From Flammeovirga aprica JL-4 (GTDB lineage: Bacteria > Bacteroidota > Bacteroidia > Cytophagales > Flammeovirgaceae): a DNA stretch of 64,000 nucleotides. The notes beneath the pieces were generated by a model that was not told the DNA's origin, searched no databases, and saw only the letters and a list, made by a program, of their open reading frames with translations. Below, piece by piece: positions 9,305 through 19,092 of this stretch. The stretch is taken from NCBI RefSeq assembly GCF_012844305.1, contig NZ_JABANE010000044.1, positions 1 through 64,000 of the forward strand. Reading direction: 5' to 3'. Position numbers and translations under genes: made by a program. Numbering within the stretch: the stretch's first letter is position 1; each line of letters opens with the position of its first letter.

Positions 9305-10417
9305 ATGAGAGTTTTCCTTAACGTCAAAAAACATTTCAACTACGATAAACTAGACAAACAAGAGTACAAACGTCTGGTGCGAGATATCATTATTCTGAAC
9401 ATAATTATTTTTCATTTATTGTGGATGACCTTCAATTCGTTATTCGCTACTGAAATTGTTCAGAACTTTTTGTTTGCTATAGCAGAAACCCCTGCTAGCT
9501 GGTATAAGGATTATATTTTTGATAATTTTTATATCATCGAAATCTGTTTTATGGTGTTCTATTTATTGGAATTTTTCACTTCATGGTGGGAAGCCTATAG
9601 AACAAAAACCTATGCAAAATGGTATTTCTATCCTTTCTTACATTTCTATGATTTAGTGGGTAGTTTCCCAGGGATGAACTTTTTCAGATTGTTGAGAATT
9701 TTTGCTATGCTATTTAGATGGCATAGTCATGAGGTGATCAATTTGGAAGAACTGAGTGTTTACAGAACTATCCTGCATATCAAAGAAATTGTAGTGGAAG
9801 AAGTGTCAGATGCCGTTGTGATTAATGTATTGGAAGGTGTAAAGGATGAATTGAAATCGGGAAGTTATGCCAATCAGCAGTTTATGGTTGATGTAGTGAA
9901 GCCTTATCAGGAGAACCTGTCCTTTTGGATTTCAAGGAAAATAATGCATGCTATGCAAGAGGCTTACGCCAATAAAAAAGGAGATTTGGAAAACTACGTT
10001 TCTATATTGATTGAAGATGCGGTCAATGAGAATGAAGAAATAAAAGACATCAAAAAAGTGCCTGTATTGGGGAGCTACGCTTCCTCTCGTTTAGAAGATG
10101 CTATTTCTGATATTGTTTTTAAGGTAGCCAATGATTTGTTTGAAGATATTTCCTCTGAAAAGAATGAATTGATCCTGAAAGATGTGGTGTATGAAATGAT
10201 TGAAGGTATAATGTTCTCAAAAACCAAACAAGGCAATGAAAAGCTGGTGCAAGAATTGGCAAGTTCTGTGATTGATGAAGTGATCAGCAGAGTTGCTGTG
10301 AAACAATGGCAAATGAGAGAGCAAATGTGGGAAGATAAACAGCAGAAAGATTTAGAAGAAAAGCGTAAACAAAGAGAGCAGTTCATTCATCATAATAAGC
10401 AGAATGACGACAGCTAG
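9305..10417 (+). CDS. Membrane protein with voltage-sensor-like N-terminus
   Basis: The function is not recognised. Residues about 28-150 hold four hydrophobic segments. The last two (FYPFLHFYDLVGSF and NFFRLLRIFAMLFRWH) resemble S3-S4 of voltage-gated channel sensors, with spaced arginines in the final helix. No pore/selectivity-filter sequence is visible. Residues about 155-340 form a soluble, helix-rich domain (VVINVLEGVKDELKSG ... ENLSFWISRKIMHAMQEAY), and the end is a charged coiled coil. It stands alone, 72 bp before ytxJ on the same strand. A channel-derived sensor or scaffold is possible, and this is a weak inference. Confidence 0.6.
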   Translation: MRVFLNVKKHFNYDKLDKQEYKRLVRDIIILNIIIFHLLWMTFNSLFATEIVQNFLFAIAETPASWYKDYIFDNFYIIEICFMVFYLLEFFTSWWEAYRTKTYAKWYFYPFLHFYDLVGSFPGMNFFRLLRIFAMLFRWHSHEVINLEELSVYRTILHIKEIVVEEVSDAVVINVLEGVKDELKSGSYANQQFMVDVVKPYQENLSFWISRKIMHAMQEAYANKKGDLENYVSILIEDAVNENEEIKDIKKVPVLGSYASSRLEDAISDIVFKVANDLFEDISSEKNELILKDVVYEMIEGIMFSKTKQGNEKLVQELASSVIDEVISRVAVKQWQMREQMWEDKQQKDLEEKRKQREQFIHHNKQNDDS

Positions 10418-10489
10418 GGAAGTTTTGCATAATGATTTCTAATATTATTTGCGTAACTTGCGAAAGTTGTTTAAACGAATTTAGAAGTT

Positions 10490-10813
10490 ATGAACTGGCA
10501 TCAGTTAACTGAAATCTCTCAATTAGAAGAGTTAGTGGCGTTATCGCAGTCACAAAAAGTCCTAATTTTAAAACACTCAACACGTTGTTCTATCAGTGCA
10601 ATGGCATTGGACCGACTAGAACGATCGTGGGACGATGGAAATGGAATCTCAGCTTATTATTTGGATTTAATCCAATACAGGAACATTTCCAATGCAATCG
10701 CTGAAAAATTTAACGTAGAGCACCAATCACCTCAAGTGCTTGTATTAGATAAAGGAGAAGTAGTGTATACCGCTTCGCACATGGGAATTTCCTATTCAGA
10801 CATCGTCGCTTAA
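10490..10813 (+). CDS. ytxJ: Bacilliredoxin-like protein YtxJ
   Basis: The protein is 107 residues with a thioredoxin fold of the YtxJ/DUF2847 family. The nucleophilic site is visible in KHSTRCSISAMAL, a single cysteine followed by S-I-S rather than a CxxC. The typical C-terminal strand VLVLDKGEVVYTASHMGIS is present. YtxJ proteins are monothiol bacilliredoxins that reverse bacillithiol mixed disulfides. bshA begins 22 bp downstream, which supports the assignment and indicates a bacillithiol operon. Confidence 0.88.
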   Translation: MNWHQLTEISQLEELVALSQSQKVLILKHSTRCSISAMALDRLERSWDDGNGISAYYLDLIQYRNISNAIAEKFNVEHQSPQVLVLDKGEVVYTASHMGISYSDIVA

Positions 10814-10835
10814 TTATCATCAAACAGACAACACC

Positions 10836-11978
10836 ATGAAAATTGGTATCATATGTTATCCTACCTACGGAGGTAGTGGAGTAGTCGCTACAGAGTTAGG
10901 GAAAAGTTTAGCCGCAGATTTAGGTCATGAGGTGCATTTCATTACCTATGATCAGCCAACGAGGTTAGATTTTTTTGATGAAAATATTTACTATCATAAA
11001 GTAGACATCAAAACCTACCCATTATTTAAATACCCTCCTTATGAGTTGGCGCTGACAAGTAAGATGGTGGAAGTGGCAGAGTCTGAACAATTAGATGTTT
11101 TACACGCTCACTATGCAATTCCTCATGCGTCTGCGGCGTATACAGCAAAGCAGATTTTGGCCAAGAAAGGAATCAATATGCCTATCGTGACCACACTTCA
11201 TGGTACAGATGTGACTTTAGTGGGGAAGGATGACAGTTTGGGGCCTGTAGTAGCTTTTTCTATTGATGAATCGGATTGTGTAACTTCCGTTTCTGAAAGT
11301 TTAAAAGAAGAAACTTACCAATATTTTGATCTCACAACAGACATCAAAGTGATCCCCAACTTTGTGGACCTGAAACGCTTCATGAAACACAAAAAGGACC
11401 ACTTCAAAAAGGCAATTTGTCCTGATGGAGAAAAACTGTTGATTCACGTTTCCAATATGAGGAAAGTGAAAAGAGCAGATGACGCTTTGGAGGTTTTCAA
11501 GAGAGTAAGAGAAAAGATTCCTTGCAAATTGCTGATGGTAGGTGATGGCCCGGAGAGAGCGAGTTTAGAAGAGAAATGTTATGAACTGCGTACTTGCAAT
11601 GACGTTCGTTTCTTGGGAAAACTAGCAGAAGTAGAAGAAATTCTTTCCGTAGCTGACTTATTCTTGATGCCTTCCGAGAAAGAAAGTTTTGGCTTGGCGG
11701 CATTAGAAGCGATGGCCTGTGAAGTTCCAGTGATTTCTACGAATGCAGGAGGTATTCCTGAAGTAAATATTCACGGGAAAACAGGTATGATGAGCGATAT
11801 TGGTGATGTGGAGGACATGGCAAAAAATGCCTTATATATCCTTGATGATAAAAACCTTCCATCGTTTAAAGAGAATGCACTCAAACAAGCACAACGATAT
11901 AATATTGCTGAAATCATTCCTCAATATGAAGAGATTTATAAGAAAGCAATTGAAAAGACAAAAGTGAAAATAGGCTAG
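10836..11978 (+). CDS. bshA: N-acetyl-alpha-D-glucosaminyl L-malate synthase BshA
   Basis: This is a 380-residue GT4 glycosyltransferase for the first step of bacillithiol synthesis, GlcNAc transfer from UDP-GlcNAc to L-malate. The N-terminus MKIGIICYPTYGGSGVVATELG is a hallmark of BshA. HAHYAIPHASAAY and the GT4 nucleotide site EKESFGLAALEAMACEVPVISTNAGGIPE are also present. It follows ytxJ closely. bshB and bshC are not in the window, so they must be elsewhere. A strong terminator lies 21 bp after the stop. Confidence 0.93.
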   Translation: MKIGIICYPTYGGSGVVATELGKSLAADLGHEVHFITYDQPTRLDFFDENIYYHKVDIKTYPLFKYPPYELALTSKMVEVAESEQLDVLHAHYAIPHASAAYTAKQILAKKGINMPIVTTLHGTDVTLVGKDDSLGPVVAFSIDESDCVTSVSESLKEETYQYFDLTTDIKVIPNFVDLKRFMKHKKDHFKKAICPDGEKLLIHVSNMRKVKRADDALEVFKRVREKIPCKLLMVGDGPERASLEEKCYELRTCNDVRFLGKLAEVEEILSVADLFLMPSEKESFGLAALEAMACEVPVISTNAGGIPEVNIHGKTGMMSDIGDVEDMAKNALYILDDKNLPSFKENALKQAQRYNIAEIIPQYEEIYKKAIEKTKVKIG

Positions 11979-11999
11979 AACACCTCTTTTTTACCGATC

Positions 12000-12038
12000 A
12001 AGGGTTATTTCATCAAAGGAATGAGATAACCCTTTTTT
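12000..12038 (+). terminator. Terminator of the ytxJ-bshA operon
   Basis: A 14-bp stem, AAGGGTTATTTCAT pairing with ATGAGATAACCCTT, has a 7-nt loop and a T run. Confidence 0.88.
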
Positions 12039-12040
12039 GT

Positions 12041-12960
12041 TTTAGAGTATATGGAATATATATTTTAGAAGTGAAAATTTTCCATTTTAGGTTGTGAGGT
12101 AATTAATTTCTGAGAAAATAGTGGCTCTATAGTCGATGAAATTAATAAACTCACGTTCTGAAAGGGTGAATTTTTACTAAAAGAGATGTTTCAAACATGC
12201 TCTTAACGATAAATGTATATTATCTGATGATAAATTAGTATTTTATTATCAAAATTTGTATTATTGTTAATAATTGACAATGAAATGACTAAATCCAGCT
12301 ACCGTCAAATTTTTGACAAATGAGTTAATTATTTTCTAACTATTAAAATAAAACAATCTAGTAAATTTTAAATATCAAATCTTTCTTTTTAAAAACCATT
12401 TTACAAAACAACAACACTAATAGCCTGTGCATCGTTCATTCGAAGCCCGCACTACAATTGTCTTTTTATTATTTGAAACCAGTTAAAATATAGGGAGCAC
12501 TCGCTATTGAAAATTTGAAATGAATTACACAATCTTCAACCCTTTCTAAATGAAAATTTAATTGACGTTTAGACCTTTCAGTTATGTCTTATTTTTAATG
12601 GAAATGCTTGACACATCACTTCTATTGAACATTAGATTTAATGCCTGGTCGAATACTGTCTACACTTTTCGAGAATTATATAATCAAGATAGAGGAGCAT
12701 GAGGTTTTCATGTTAAATCTAGTCTAGACCTTATTGAAATGCAGAAACTTTTATTGCAAGAACTAAAATTTCAGTAGGTATTGGACTGAAACGGATCTCT
12801 ACACTCTAATTTTTAATGGTACAAGAATCTAAACCTCTTAGCTGGAGGGTTATATCATTGTCTTTGCTGCTTGGTTATATAATTACAACACAACAGCTCC
12901 CTTTGCGTAAGGTTGAGCTCTATTACATCCGTTAAATAGAAAATTTAATTACAACTAATT
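12041..12960. other. 920-bp gene-free region upstream of the cellulase
   Basis: No ORF of note on either strand and no RNA gene was recognised. Two perfect palindromes stand out as possible operators: ATGTTTCAAACAT at 12186-12198 and GTCAAATTTTTGAC at 12304-12317. No good TTTG-N19-TAnnTTTG promoter could be placed. The length suggests a long leader or an eroded gene, but no coding remnant was identified by eye. Confidence 0.5.
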
Positions 12961-15900
12961 ATGAAACGCAATTTCATGTTGGGTGCAATACTATTTTTGT
13001 ATCTGGCTACTAACAATCTATGGGCGCAGGAATTTAATTATGGAGAAGCCCTTCAAAAATCTCTCTTTTTTTATGAAGCACAACAGTCCGGAAAGTTACC
13101 CGAATGGAACAGGGTAACATGGAGAGATGATTCAGCATTGGATGATGGATCTGATGTTGGCTTAGATCTGACTGGCGGTTGGTATGACGCCGGGGATCAC
13201 GTAAAGTTTGGCTTCCCGATGGCATTTAGTGTTACTGCCCTCGCTTGGGGTGTGGTAGAATACGAAGATGCTTACAGACAAAGTGGACAACTAGAAATAA
13301 TGAGACGTAATCTTCGTTTCGTTACAGACTATTTTATAAAATGTCATACTGGACCTACAGAATTTTATGGACAAGTAGGTGCAGGTGGACCTGATCACGC
13401 GTATTGGGGATCACCTGAGGTAATGACAATGGCAAGACCAGCTTATAAAATTGACGCTGCTAATCCAGGTTCTGACTTGGCGGCGGAAACTGCAGCTGCA
13501 ATGGCCGCTTGTAGTATAGTTTTTAAAGATGCTGACCCAGCTTACAGTGCATTATTATTACAACACGCTGAGGAATTATATGCATTTGCAGACAACTACA
13601 GAGGTGTTTATTCTGAATCCATTACAGATGCGGCGGGTTTTTACCGTTCATTCAGTGGATATCAAGATGAGCTAGTATGGGGTGCAGCATGGTTATATAA
13701 AGCGACTGGCAACACTACATATTTAGATAAAGCAGAATCAGAATATACAAACTTATCGAATGAAGGACAATCTACTTTGAAAGCTTACAAGTGGGGATTA
13801 GCTTGGGATGATAAAGCATATGGTATTTATGTTTTAATGTCTGAGTTAACAGGAAAAGAAGAGTACAAAGCAGATGCTGAGAGACACTTGGACTACTGGA
13901 CAGACGGTTTTGAAGGAGATAGAATTCCTTACAGCCCAGGTGGACAGGCACACTTGATGCAGTGGGGATCATTGCGTCATAGTTCAAACACAGCTTTAGT
14001 AGCATTTATCTACAGTGACAGAGTGTCTACAACAGCTGCAAAAAAAGCAAAGTATCATGATTTTGCAGTAAAGCAGATCAACTATGCTTTGGGTGACAAC
14101 CCAATCAACAGAAGTTTTATGGTAGGTTTTGGAAATAACCCTGCCTATAATCCTCATCACAGATCAGCACACGGTGCATGGGCAAACAACCTTTTAAACA
14201 ATCCAATCGACCCAAGTCACACATTATATGGTGCATTGGTAGGTGGACCAGGTGAGCCAAATGATGCATTTGAAGATGACCGTTCAGATTATGTAGCCAA
14301 TGAGGTTGCTTGTGATTACAATGCTTGTTTCACAGGTGCTTTGGCAAGAATGTATCAGGAATTTGGTGGAGCTCCATTAGCGAACTTCCCAGTACCAGAA
14401 GTTCCAACTCGTGCTGAGATCAGAACATTCTCAAAATTCAATAGCAACAACGCTTCAGGTAGTACAGTAAGAGTATTAGTTCAAAACAGAACGGCTTGGC
14501 CTTCAAGAGTGACTGATAAACTTTCATTCCGTTACTTCTTTGATATTTCAGAAGGTGTAGCTGAAGGTTATACGATTGCAGATTACCAACCAGAATTAAA
14601 CTCGGTACAAGGAAACAGCACTATGACTGTAGCAGCTTGGGATGAAACAAATAATATCTACTATGCAGAAGTATCTTTAGCTGGAGAGCAAATTGCTCCT
14701 ATCGGTGATCCTGCTTTCCGTCGTGATGTACAAGTGAACTTCAGAGTAGCCAACGGAGTACCTTACGATACTTCAAATGACTGGTCAGCATTAGGATTGG
14801 ACACAGAAGGAGAGTCGCCAAGAATACCAGTGTATGATAATGGAGTATTAGTTTTCGGTTCAGAGCCAAACGGTGGAGGAACTCCAGTAGCGAAGTTTAC
14901 GATGGATGTTAACCAAGGTGTTGCACCATTGACAGTGAATTTTGATGCTTCAATGTCATCAGATCCAAATGAAGATCCAATCACTTATTCTTGGGATTTC
15001 GGAAACGGTACTTCATCAAGTTTAGTAACACCATCAGCTACTTATACTGTACCAGGTGAGTATACTGTTACTTTAACAGTAAGCGATGGAGAAAATGTAT
15101 CAACTCCTGTAACGGAATCAATTACAGTTTTAGATCCTAATGCTCCTCCAGTAGCATCATTCACAGCTTCAACAACTGGTGGTGTAATGCCTCTTGATGT
15201 TACTTTTGATGCTTCGGCTTCAATTGATCCAAATGGAGATGCATTAACTTATGCGTGGGATTTTGGTAATGGAGAAGTAGGTACAGGTGTAACAGCGGCT
15301 ACAACGTATGCTGTTGATGGTGATTATATTGTAGTGCTTACAGTATCTAACTCTTCTGGAAAATCAAGCAGCACTTCAGAAACGATTAAAGTGACTGACG
15401 GAAGCTTTGATTGTACTTTTGGTACTCCTCAAGCATCAGCATTAGAAAGTACTGGACATACAGCCTACAAGAATATTCATGTACTAGGTGAAGGTGGTCC
15501 AGATTTGAGCAACATGCGTGATTTCACAATTAACTGGGACTTGCCGAATAAAGGATTGTATCAATTCTCATTCAATTCAAACAATGGACAACCAAGCTGG
15601 TATGTTGATTTATTAGGTAAGGTATCACATACTTTTGATGCGGCTCAGCCAGCTGTAACAATTACAGCTTCAGGAATCCCTGGTTTTGATGGAGATTATT
15701 GGGCAGCATTAGATGGAGCTAACTTTGTGTTAGTATCAAAAACAGGTACTTTCTCTATCTATTTCAACAACTCAGCAACTGCACCAAACTGTTCAGGTGC
15801 TGTAGCATCTTCTTCAATGAGAGTGATGTCAGTAATGGCTGTTGCTTCAGATTGTTCTTTCGGAGCTCCTCAAGCGGAGGCATTTGCATCAACAGGTCAC

Positions 15901-18759
15901 ACTGCTTATCAAAATATCTTTGTATTAGGTAACGGTGGTCCAGATTTAAGTAACATGCGTGATTTCACAATCAACTGGGATCTTGCAAATAAAGGATTAT
16001 ACCAATTCTCGTTCAACTCTAACAATGGGCAACCTAACTGGTATGTTGACTTATTAAGCAAAGTAGCACATACTTTTGACGCGGCTGAGCCTTCAGTGAC
16101 GGTGACAGCTTCAGGAATTCCAGGTTTTGATGGAGACTATTGGGTAACTTCAGATCAGGATAACTTTGTAATGGTATCGAAAGCAGGTGGCTTTACAATT
16201 TATTTCAGCAAAACCGCAACAGCTCCAACTTGTGATGGTGGAACAAATCCTCCTGATGAAAATACACTTCCTGTAGCGAGTATTTCAGCAGATGCAACAG
16301 TTGGAAATATTCCATTTGTGGTAAGCTTTGACGCATCAGGTTCTACAGATGCAGATGGTGATACTTTATCTTTTGCATGGAACTTTGGTGATGGCACAGT
16401 AGGCGAAGGTGTTTTAGCAACGCATACTTATACAGCTGTAGGTAGCTATGATGTGACATTGACAGTTACTGATACAAAAGGTGGAGAAGATCAAGCAATC
16501 ATTACGATTACAGCTGAGGAAGATAATGTGATTATTACTCCTCCAGATACCGACAATGAGTACATTCAGCGTTTCGTTGAAATGAGAAATAAGTATTTAG
16601 ACCCTGCCAATGGTTACTTCAGTCCTGAAGGTTCTCCTCACCACTCTGTTGAATCATTAATTGTAGAAGCACCAGATCACGGTCACGAATCGACTTCAGA
16701 ATTATATTCTTATTGGATGTGGTTAGAAGCAATGCACGGTAGAATTACAGGAGACTGGGAGCCATTACAAGAAGTTTGGAGAAAAACAGAACAGTTTATC
16801 ATCCCAACAGCAGAAGATCAGCCAACAAATAGTGCTTATGATCCATCAAGTCCAGCGGCTTATGCTCCTGAGTTCCCGCTTCCAGAATTATATCCTGCAC
16901 CATTAGATTTTACAAACCCAGTAAAAGGTGATTATGTTTCAGCAGAATTAGAAGCAGCATATGGTAATCCTCATATCTACCAAATGCACTGGTTATTGGA
17001 TAATGATAACTTCTATGGCTATGGTAACCGTGGTGATGGAGTAAGTGCACCTTCATATATCAATACTTTCCAAAGAGGTGAGCAAGAATCTGTATTCGAA
17101 ACAGTACCTCATCCATCATGGGAAGCATTCAAGTGGGGTAGTGCAGATGGTTTCTTACCATTGTTTACTCAAGACAGAGCTTATTCTACGCAATGGAGAT
17201 ATACAAGTGCACCAGATGCTGACGCAAGAGCAGTTCAAGTAATGTACTGGGCTTATGAGTATGCAAAGGAGCAAGGTGTAAGTCTTAGCAACTTAGATTT
17301 AGATAAAGCATCTAAAATGGGTGATTACTTAAGATTAGCCATGTTTGATAAGTATTTCAAACCACTAGGGGCACAAGATCCAAGTGCTACTTCACAAACA
17401 AGCTATGATAATGCACACTACCTAATGTCATGGTACATGTCATGGGGTGGAGCAACAGATGCTTCAGCAGCGTGGGCATTTAGAATTGGTGCATCTCACT
17501 GTCACTTCGGGTACCAAAACCCAGTAGCGGCATATGCATTATCTCAAGTAGAAGAATTAAAGCCAGTATCAACAAATGGTGTAAGAGACTGGACAACAAG
17601 TTTAGACCGTCAGTTGGAATTCTACACTTGGTTACAATCTGCTGAAGGTGGTATTGCAGGTGGAGCAACAAACAGCTGGAATGGTGATTACAGCGTTTAT
17701 CCTGCTGGTAAATCTACGTTCTACGATATGGCTTATGATGAAAACCCAGTGTATCACGATCCAGGTTCAGGTGGATGGTTTGGATGGCAAGTATGGTCAA
17801 TGGAGCGTATTGCCGAATTGTACTACATCAACAATGATCCAAGAGCAAGAGATTTGATTACGAAGTGGGCACAGTGGGCAGTTAACGAAACAATATTAGT
17901 AGGTGATAACGATTTCGATATTCCTGCTGGTTTAGAGTGGACAGGTGAGCCTGACACTTGGGATCCTGCAAACCCAGGTGACAATGCAAACCTTCACGTT
18001 ACTGTGACAAGCTATAATCAAGATTTAGGTGTGGCTGCTTCTTTAGCAAAAACATTGATTTACTATGCGGCTGCTACTGAAAAGTATGCGACACTTGACA
18101 CAGCTGCTCAATATTTAGCAAAAGAAATCTTAGACAGAATGTGGGTGACTTACCGTGATGACAAAGGTGTTGCTTCATTAGAAGAGAGAGCTGATTTTGC
18201 AAGAATCTTTGAGCAAGAAGTATATATCCCTGAAACATTTACAGGTACACTACCAAGTGGAGCTACAATTCAATCAGGTATGTCATTCTTAGAGATCCGT
18301 CCTCAATACAAAGACGATCCTGAGTTTGCAAGATTAGAAGCGGCTTACTTGGCAGGAGAGCCTTACACACAACGTTACCACAGAGGTTGGGCACAAATTG
18401 AAGTGGCATTAGCCAATGCTGAATATGGTTTCTTCTTTGGTGGAGACTCTATTTCAAGCTCAGCTCGTGTGACTAATAAGGCAACAGTTAAGTCAGGTTT
18501 GGAAGAAGAAATCTTGGATGCAGTATTAAGTCCAAACCCAACTACGGGTGCGATTAAAATTGCATTAAACAGAGCAATCGGAAATTCAACTGTTAATGTA
18601 TACAGCTTATTAGGACATCAAGTGAAAGCAATTAATACATCGAAAAGCGTAAATACTGTAGAAGTATCTTTGGCAGATCTTCCTTCAGGAACATATGTTT
18701 TCGAGATTATTAATCATGAGAAAAATGAAGTCCTTCGTAAGAAAGTCATCAAAAGATAA
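12961..18759 (+). CDS. Secreted GH9-CBM3-like-PKD-GH48 cellulase with T9SS tail
   Basis: This is a 1,932-residue cellulase with a signal peptide at 1-23 ending WAQ. GH9 spans about 24-470: DAGDH gives Asp76/Asp79 and ANEVACDYNACF gives the acid Glu448. A CBM3c-like module is at about 478-640, PKD domains at 642-727 and 730-812, two copies of an unidentified 130-residue module at 817-946 and 964-1093, and a third PKD at 1104-1187. GH48 spans about 1200-1830, where Glu1236 and Glu1247 in EAPDHGHESTSE keep the 11-residue spacing of the Cel48F catalytic pair. A T9SS sorting domain is at about 1850-1932 (LSPNPTTGAIKI ... LPSGTYVFEI). GH9 cuts amorphous chains and GH48 processively releases cellobiose, so the pair should act on crystalline cellulose as in CelA of Caldicellulosiruptor. 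It is monocistronic, with its own terminator. Confidence 0.95.
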   Translation: MKRNFMLGAILFLYLATNNLWAQEFNYGEALQKSLFFYEAQQSGKLPEWNRVTWRDDSALDDGSDVGLDLTGGWYDAGDHVKFGFPMAFSVTALAWGVVEYEDAYRQSGQLEIMRRNLRFVTDYFIKCHTGPTEFYGQVGAGGPDHAYWGSPEVMTMARPAYKIDAANPGSDLAAETAAAMAACSIVFKDADPAYSALLLQHAEELYAFADNYRGVYSESITDAAGFYRSFSGYQDELVWGAAWLYKATGNTTYLDKAESEYTNLSNEGQSTLKAYKWGLAWDDKAYGIYVLMSELTGKEEYKADAERHLDYWTDGFEGDRIPYSPGGQAHLMQWGSLRHSSNTALVAFIYSDRVSTTAAKKAKYHDFAVKQINYALGDNPINRSFMVGFGNNPAYNPHHRSAHGAWANNLLNNPIDPSHTLYGALVGGPGEPNDAFEDDRSDYVANEVACDYNACFTGALARMYQEFGGAPLANFPVPEVPTRAEIRTFSKFNSNNASGSTVRVLVQNRTAWPSRVTDKLSFRYFFDISEGVAEGYTIADYQPELNSVQGNSTMTVAAWDETNNIYYAEVSLAGEQIAPIGDPAFRRDVQVNFRVANGVPYDTSNDWSALGLDTEGESPRIPVYDNGVLVFGSEPNGGGTPVAKFTMDVNQGVAPLTVNFDASMSSDPNEDPITYSWDFGNGTSSSLVTPSATYTVPGEYTVTLTVSDGENVSTPVTESITVLDPNAPPVASFTASTTGGVMPLDVTFDASASIDPNGDALTYAWDFGNGEVGTGVTAATTYAVDGDYIVVLTVSNSSGKSSSTSETIKVTDGSFDCTFGTPQASALESTGHTAYKNIHVLGEGGPDLSNMRDFTINWDLPNKGLYQFSFNSNNGQPSWYVDLLGKVSHTFDAAQPAVTITASGIPGFDGDYWAALDGANFVLVSKTGTFSIYFNNSATAPNCSGAVASSSMRVMSVMAVASDCSFGAPQAEAFASTGHTAYQNIFVLGNGGPDLSNMRDFTINWDLANKGLYQFSFNSNNGQPNWYVDLLSKVAHTFDAAEPSVTVTASGIPGFDGDYWVTSDQDNFVMVSKAGGFTIYFSKTATAPTCDGGTNPPDENTLPVASISADATVGNIPFVVSFDASGSTDADGDTLSFAWNFGDGTVGEGVLATHTYTAVGSYDVTLTVTDTKGGEDQAIITITAEEDNVIITPPDTDNEYIQRFVEMRNKYLDPANGYFSPEGSPHHSVESLIVEAPDHGHESTSELYSYWMWLEAMHGRITGDWEPLQEVWRKTEQFIIPTAEDQPTNSAYDPSSPAAYAPEFPLPELYPAPLDFTNPVKGDYVSAELEAAYGNPHIYQMHWLLDNDNFYGYGNRGDGVSAPSYINTFQRGEQESVFETVPHPSWEAFKWGSADGFLPLFTQDRAYSTQWRYTSAPDADARAVQVMYWAYEYAKEQGVSLSNLDLDKASKMGDYLRLAMFDKYFKPLGAQDPSATSQTSYDNAHYLMSWYMSWGGATDASAAWAFRIGASHCHFGYQNPVAAYALSQVEELKPVSTNGVRDWTTSLDRQLEFYTWLQSAEGGIAGGATNSWNGDYSVYPAGKSTFYDMAYDENPVYHDPGSGGWFGWQVWSMERIAELYYINNDPRARDLITKWAQWAVNETILVGDNDFDIPAGLEWTGEPDTWDPANPGDNANLHVTVTSYNQDLGVAASLAKTLIYYAAATEKYATLDTAAQYLAKEILDRMWVTYRDDKGVASLEERADFARIFEQEVYIPETFTGTLPSGATIQSGMSFLEIRPQYKDDPEFARLEAAYLAGEPYTQRYHRGWAQIEVALANAEYGFFFGGDSISSSARVTNKATVKSGLEEEILDAVLSPNPTTGAIKIALNRAIGNSTVNVYSLLGHQVKAINTSKSVNTVEVSLADLPSGTYVFEIINHEKNEVLRKKVIKR
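15409..16239 (+). repeat. Tandem in-frame duplication of a 130-residue module
   Basis: The units run 15409-15798 and 15850-16239, joined by a 17-codon linker rich in Ser, Val and Met. By eye about three quarters of residues are identical, and the DNA is alike over long stretches around the segment encoding GGPDLSNMRDFTINWDL, so the copy is recent. Each unit starts Asp-Cys and ends with ATAP-x-Cys, which suggests one disulfide per module. Exposed aromatic positions (LYQF, WYVDLL, DYW) suggest a beta-sandwich carbohydrate binder. The family is not recognised. Confidence 0.85.
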
Positions 18760-18796
18760 TCATTAGCAAATGATTTAGTTAAATTGTCAATTATGG

Positions 18797-18836
18797 GTGA
18801 TGCCGTTTATATTTATAAACGGTATCACTTTTTTTT
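18797..18836 (+). terminator. Terminator of the cellulase gene
   Basis: A 15-bp stem, GTGATGCCGTTTATA with TATAAACGGTATCAC (one G-T pair), is followed by eight T. The remaining 256 bp up to cobQ show no gene and no riboswitch motif. Confidence 0.88.
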
Positions 18837-19092
18837 ATGTCTTAATCACTTCTCTGAAAAAAAACATGACATTAATTAGACTCCTTTAAAAAGATTACTA
18901 ACCCATCCATCAAAAATTATTTTTTACCTTAGTGCCATATTTCTTAGTTCACTATAATTTTCATTCATCTCTCTTTGATGTCGGATTAAGAAGTAACCAA
19001 GTTTTTTAAATAGGACTAATTACTCTTTTTAGAATTAAAATATAGTTTAATTGACCACCGGAGTACTTAGCCAAAATTAACATCAAACTAAA

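Noticed and set aside
15409-16239. Possible CRISPR-like or tandem DNA repeat
   Set aside because: The repetition is an in-frame duplication of a protein module inside one long ORF, only two copies, with a coding linker rather than spacers.
18837-19092. Second cobalamin riboswitch before cobQ
   Set aside because: No B12 box or TACCCGCAG-like core could be found on reading the leader.
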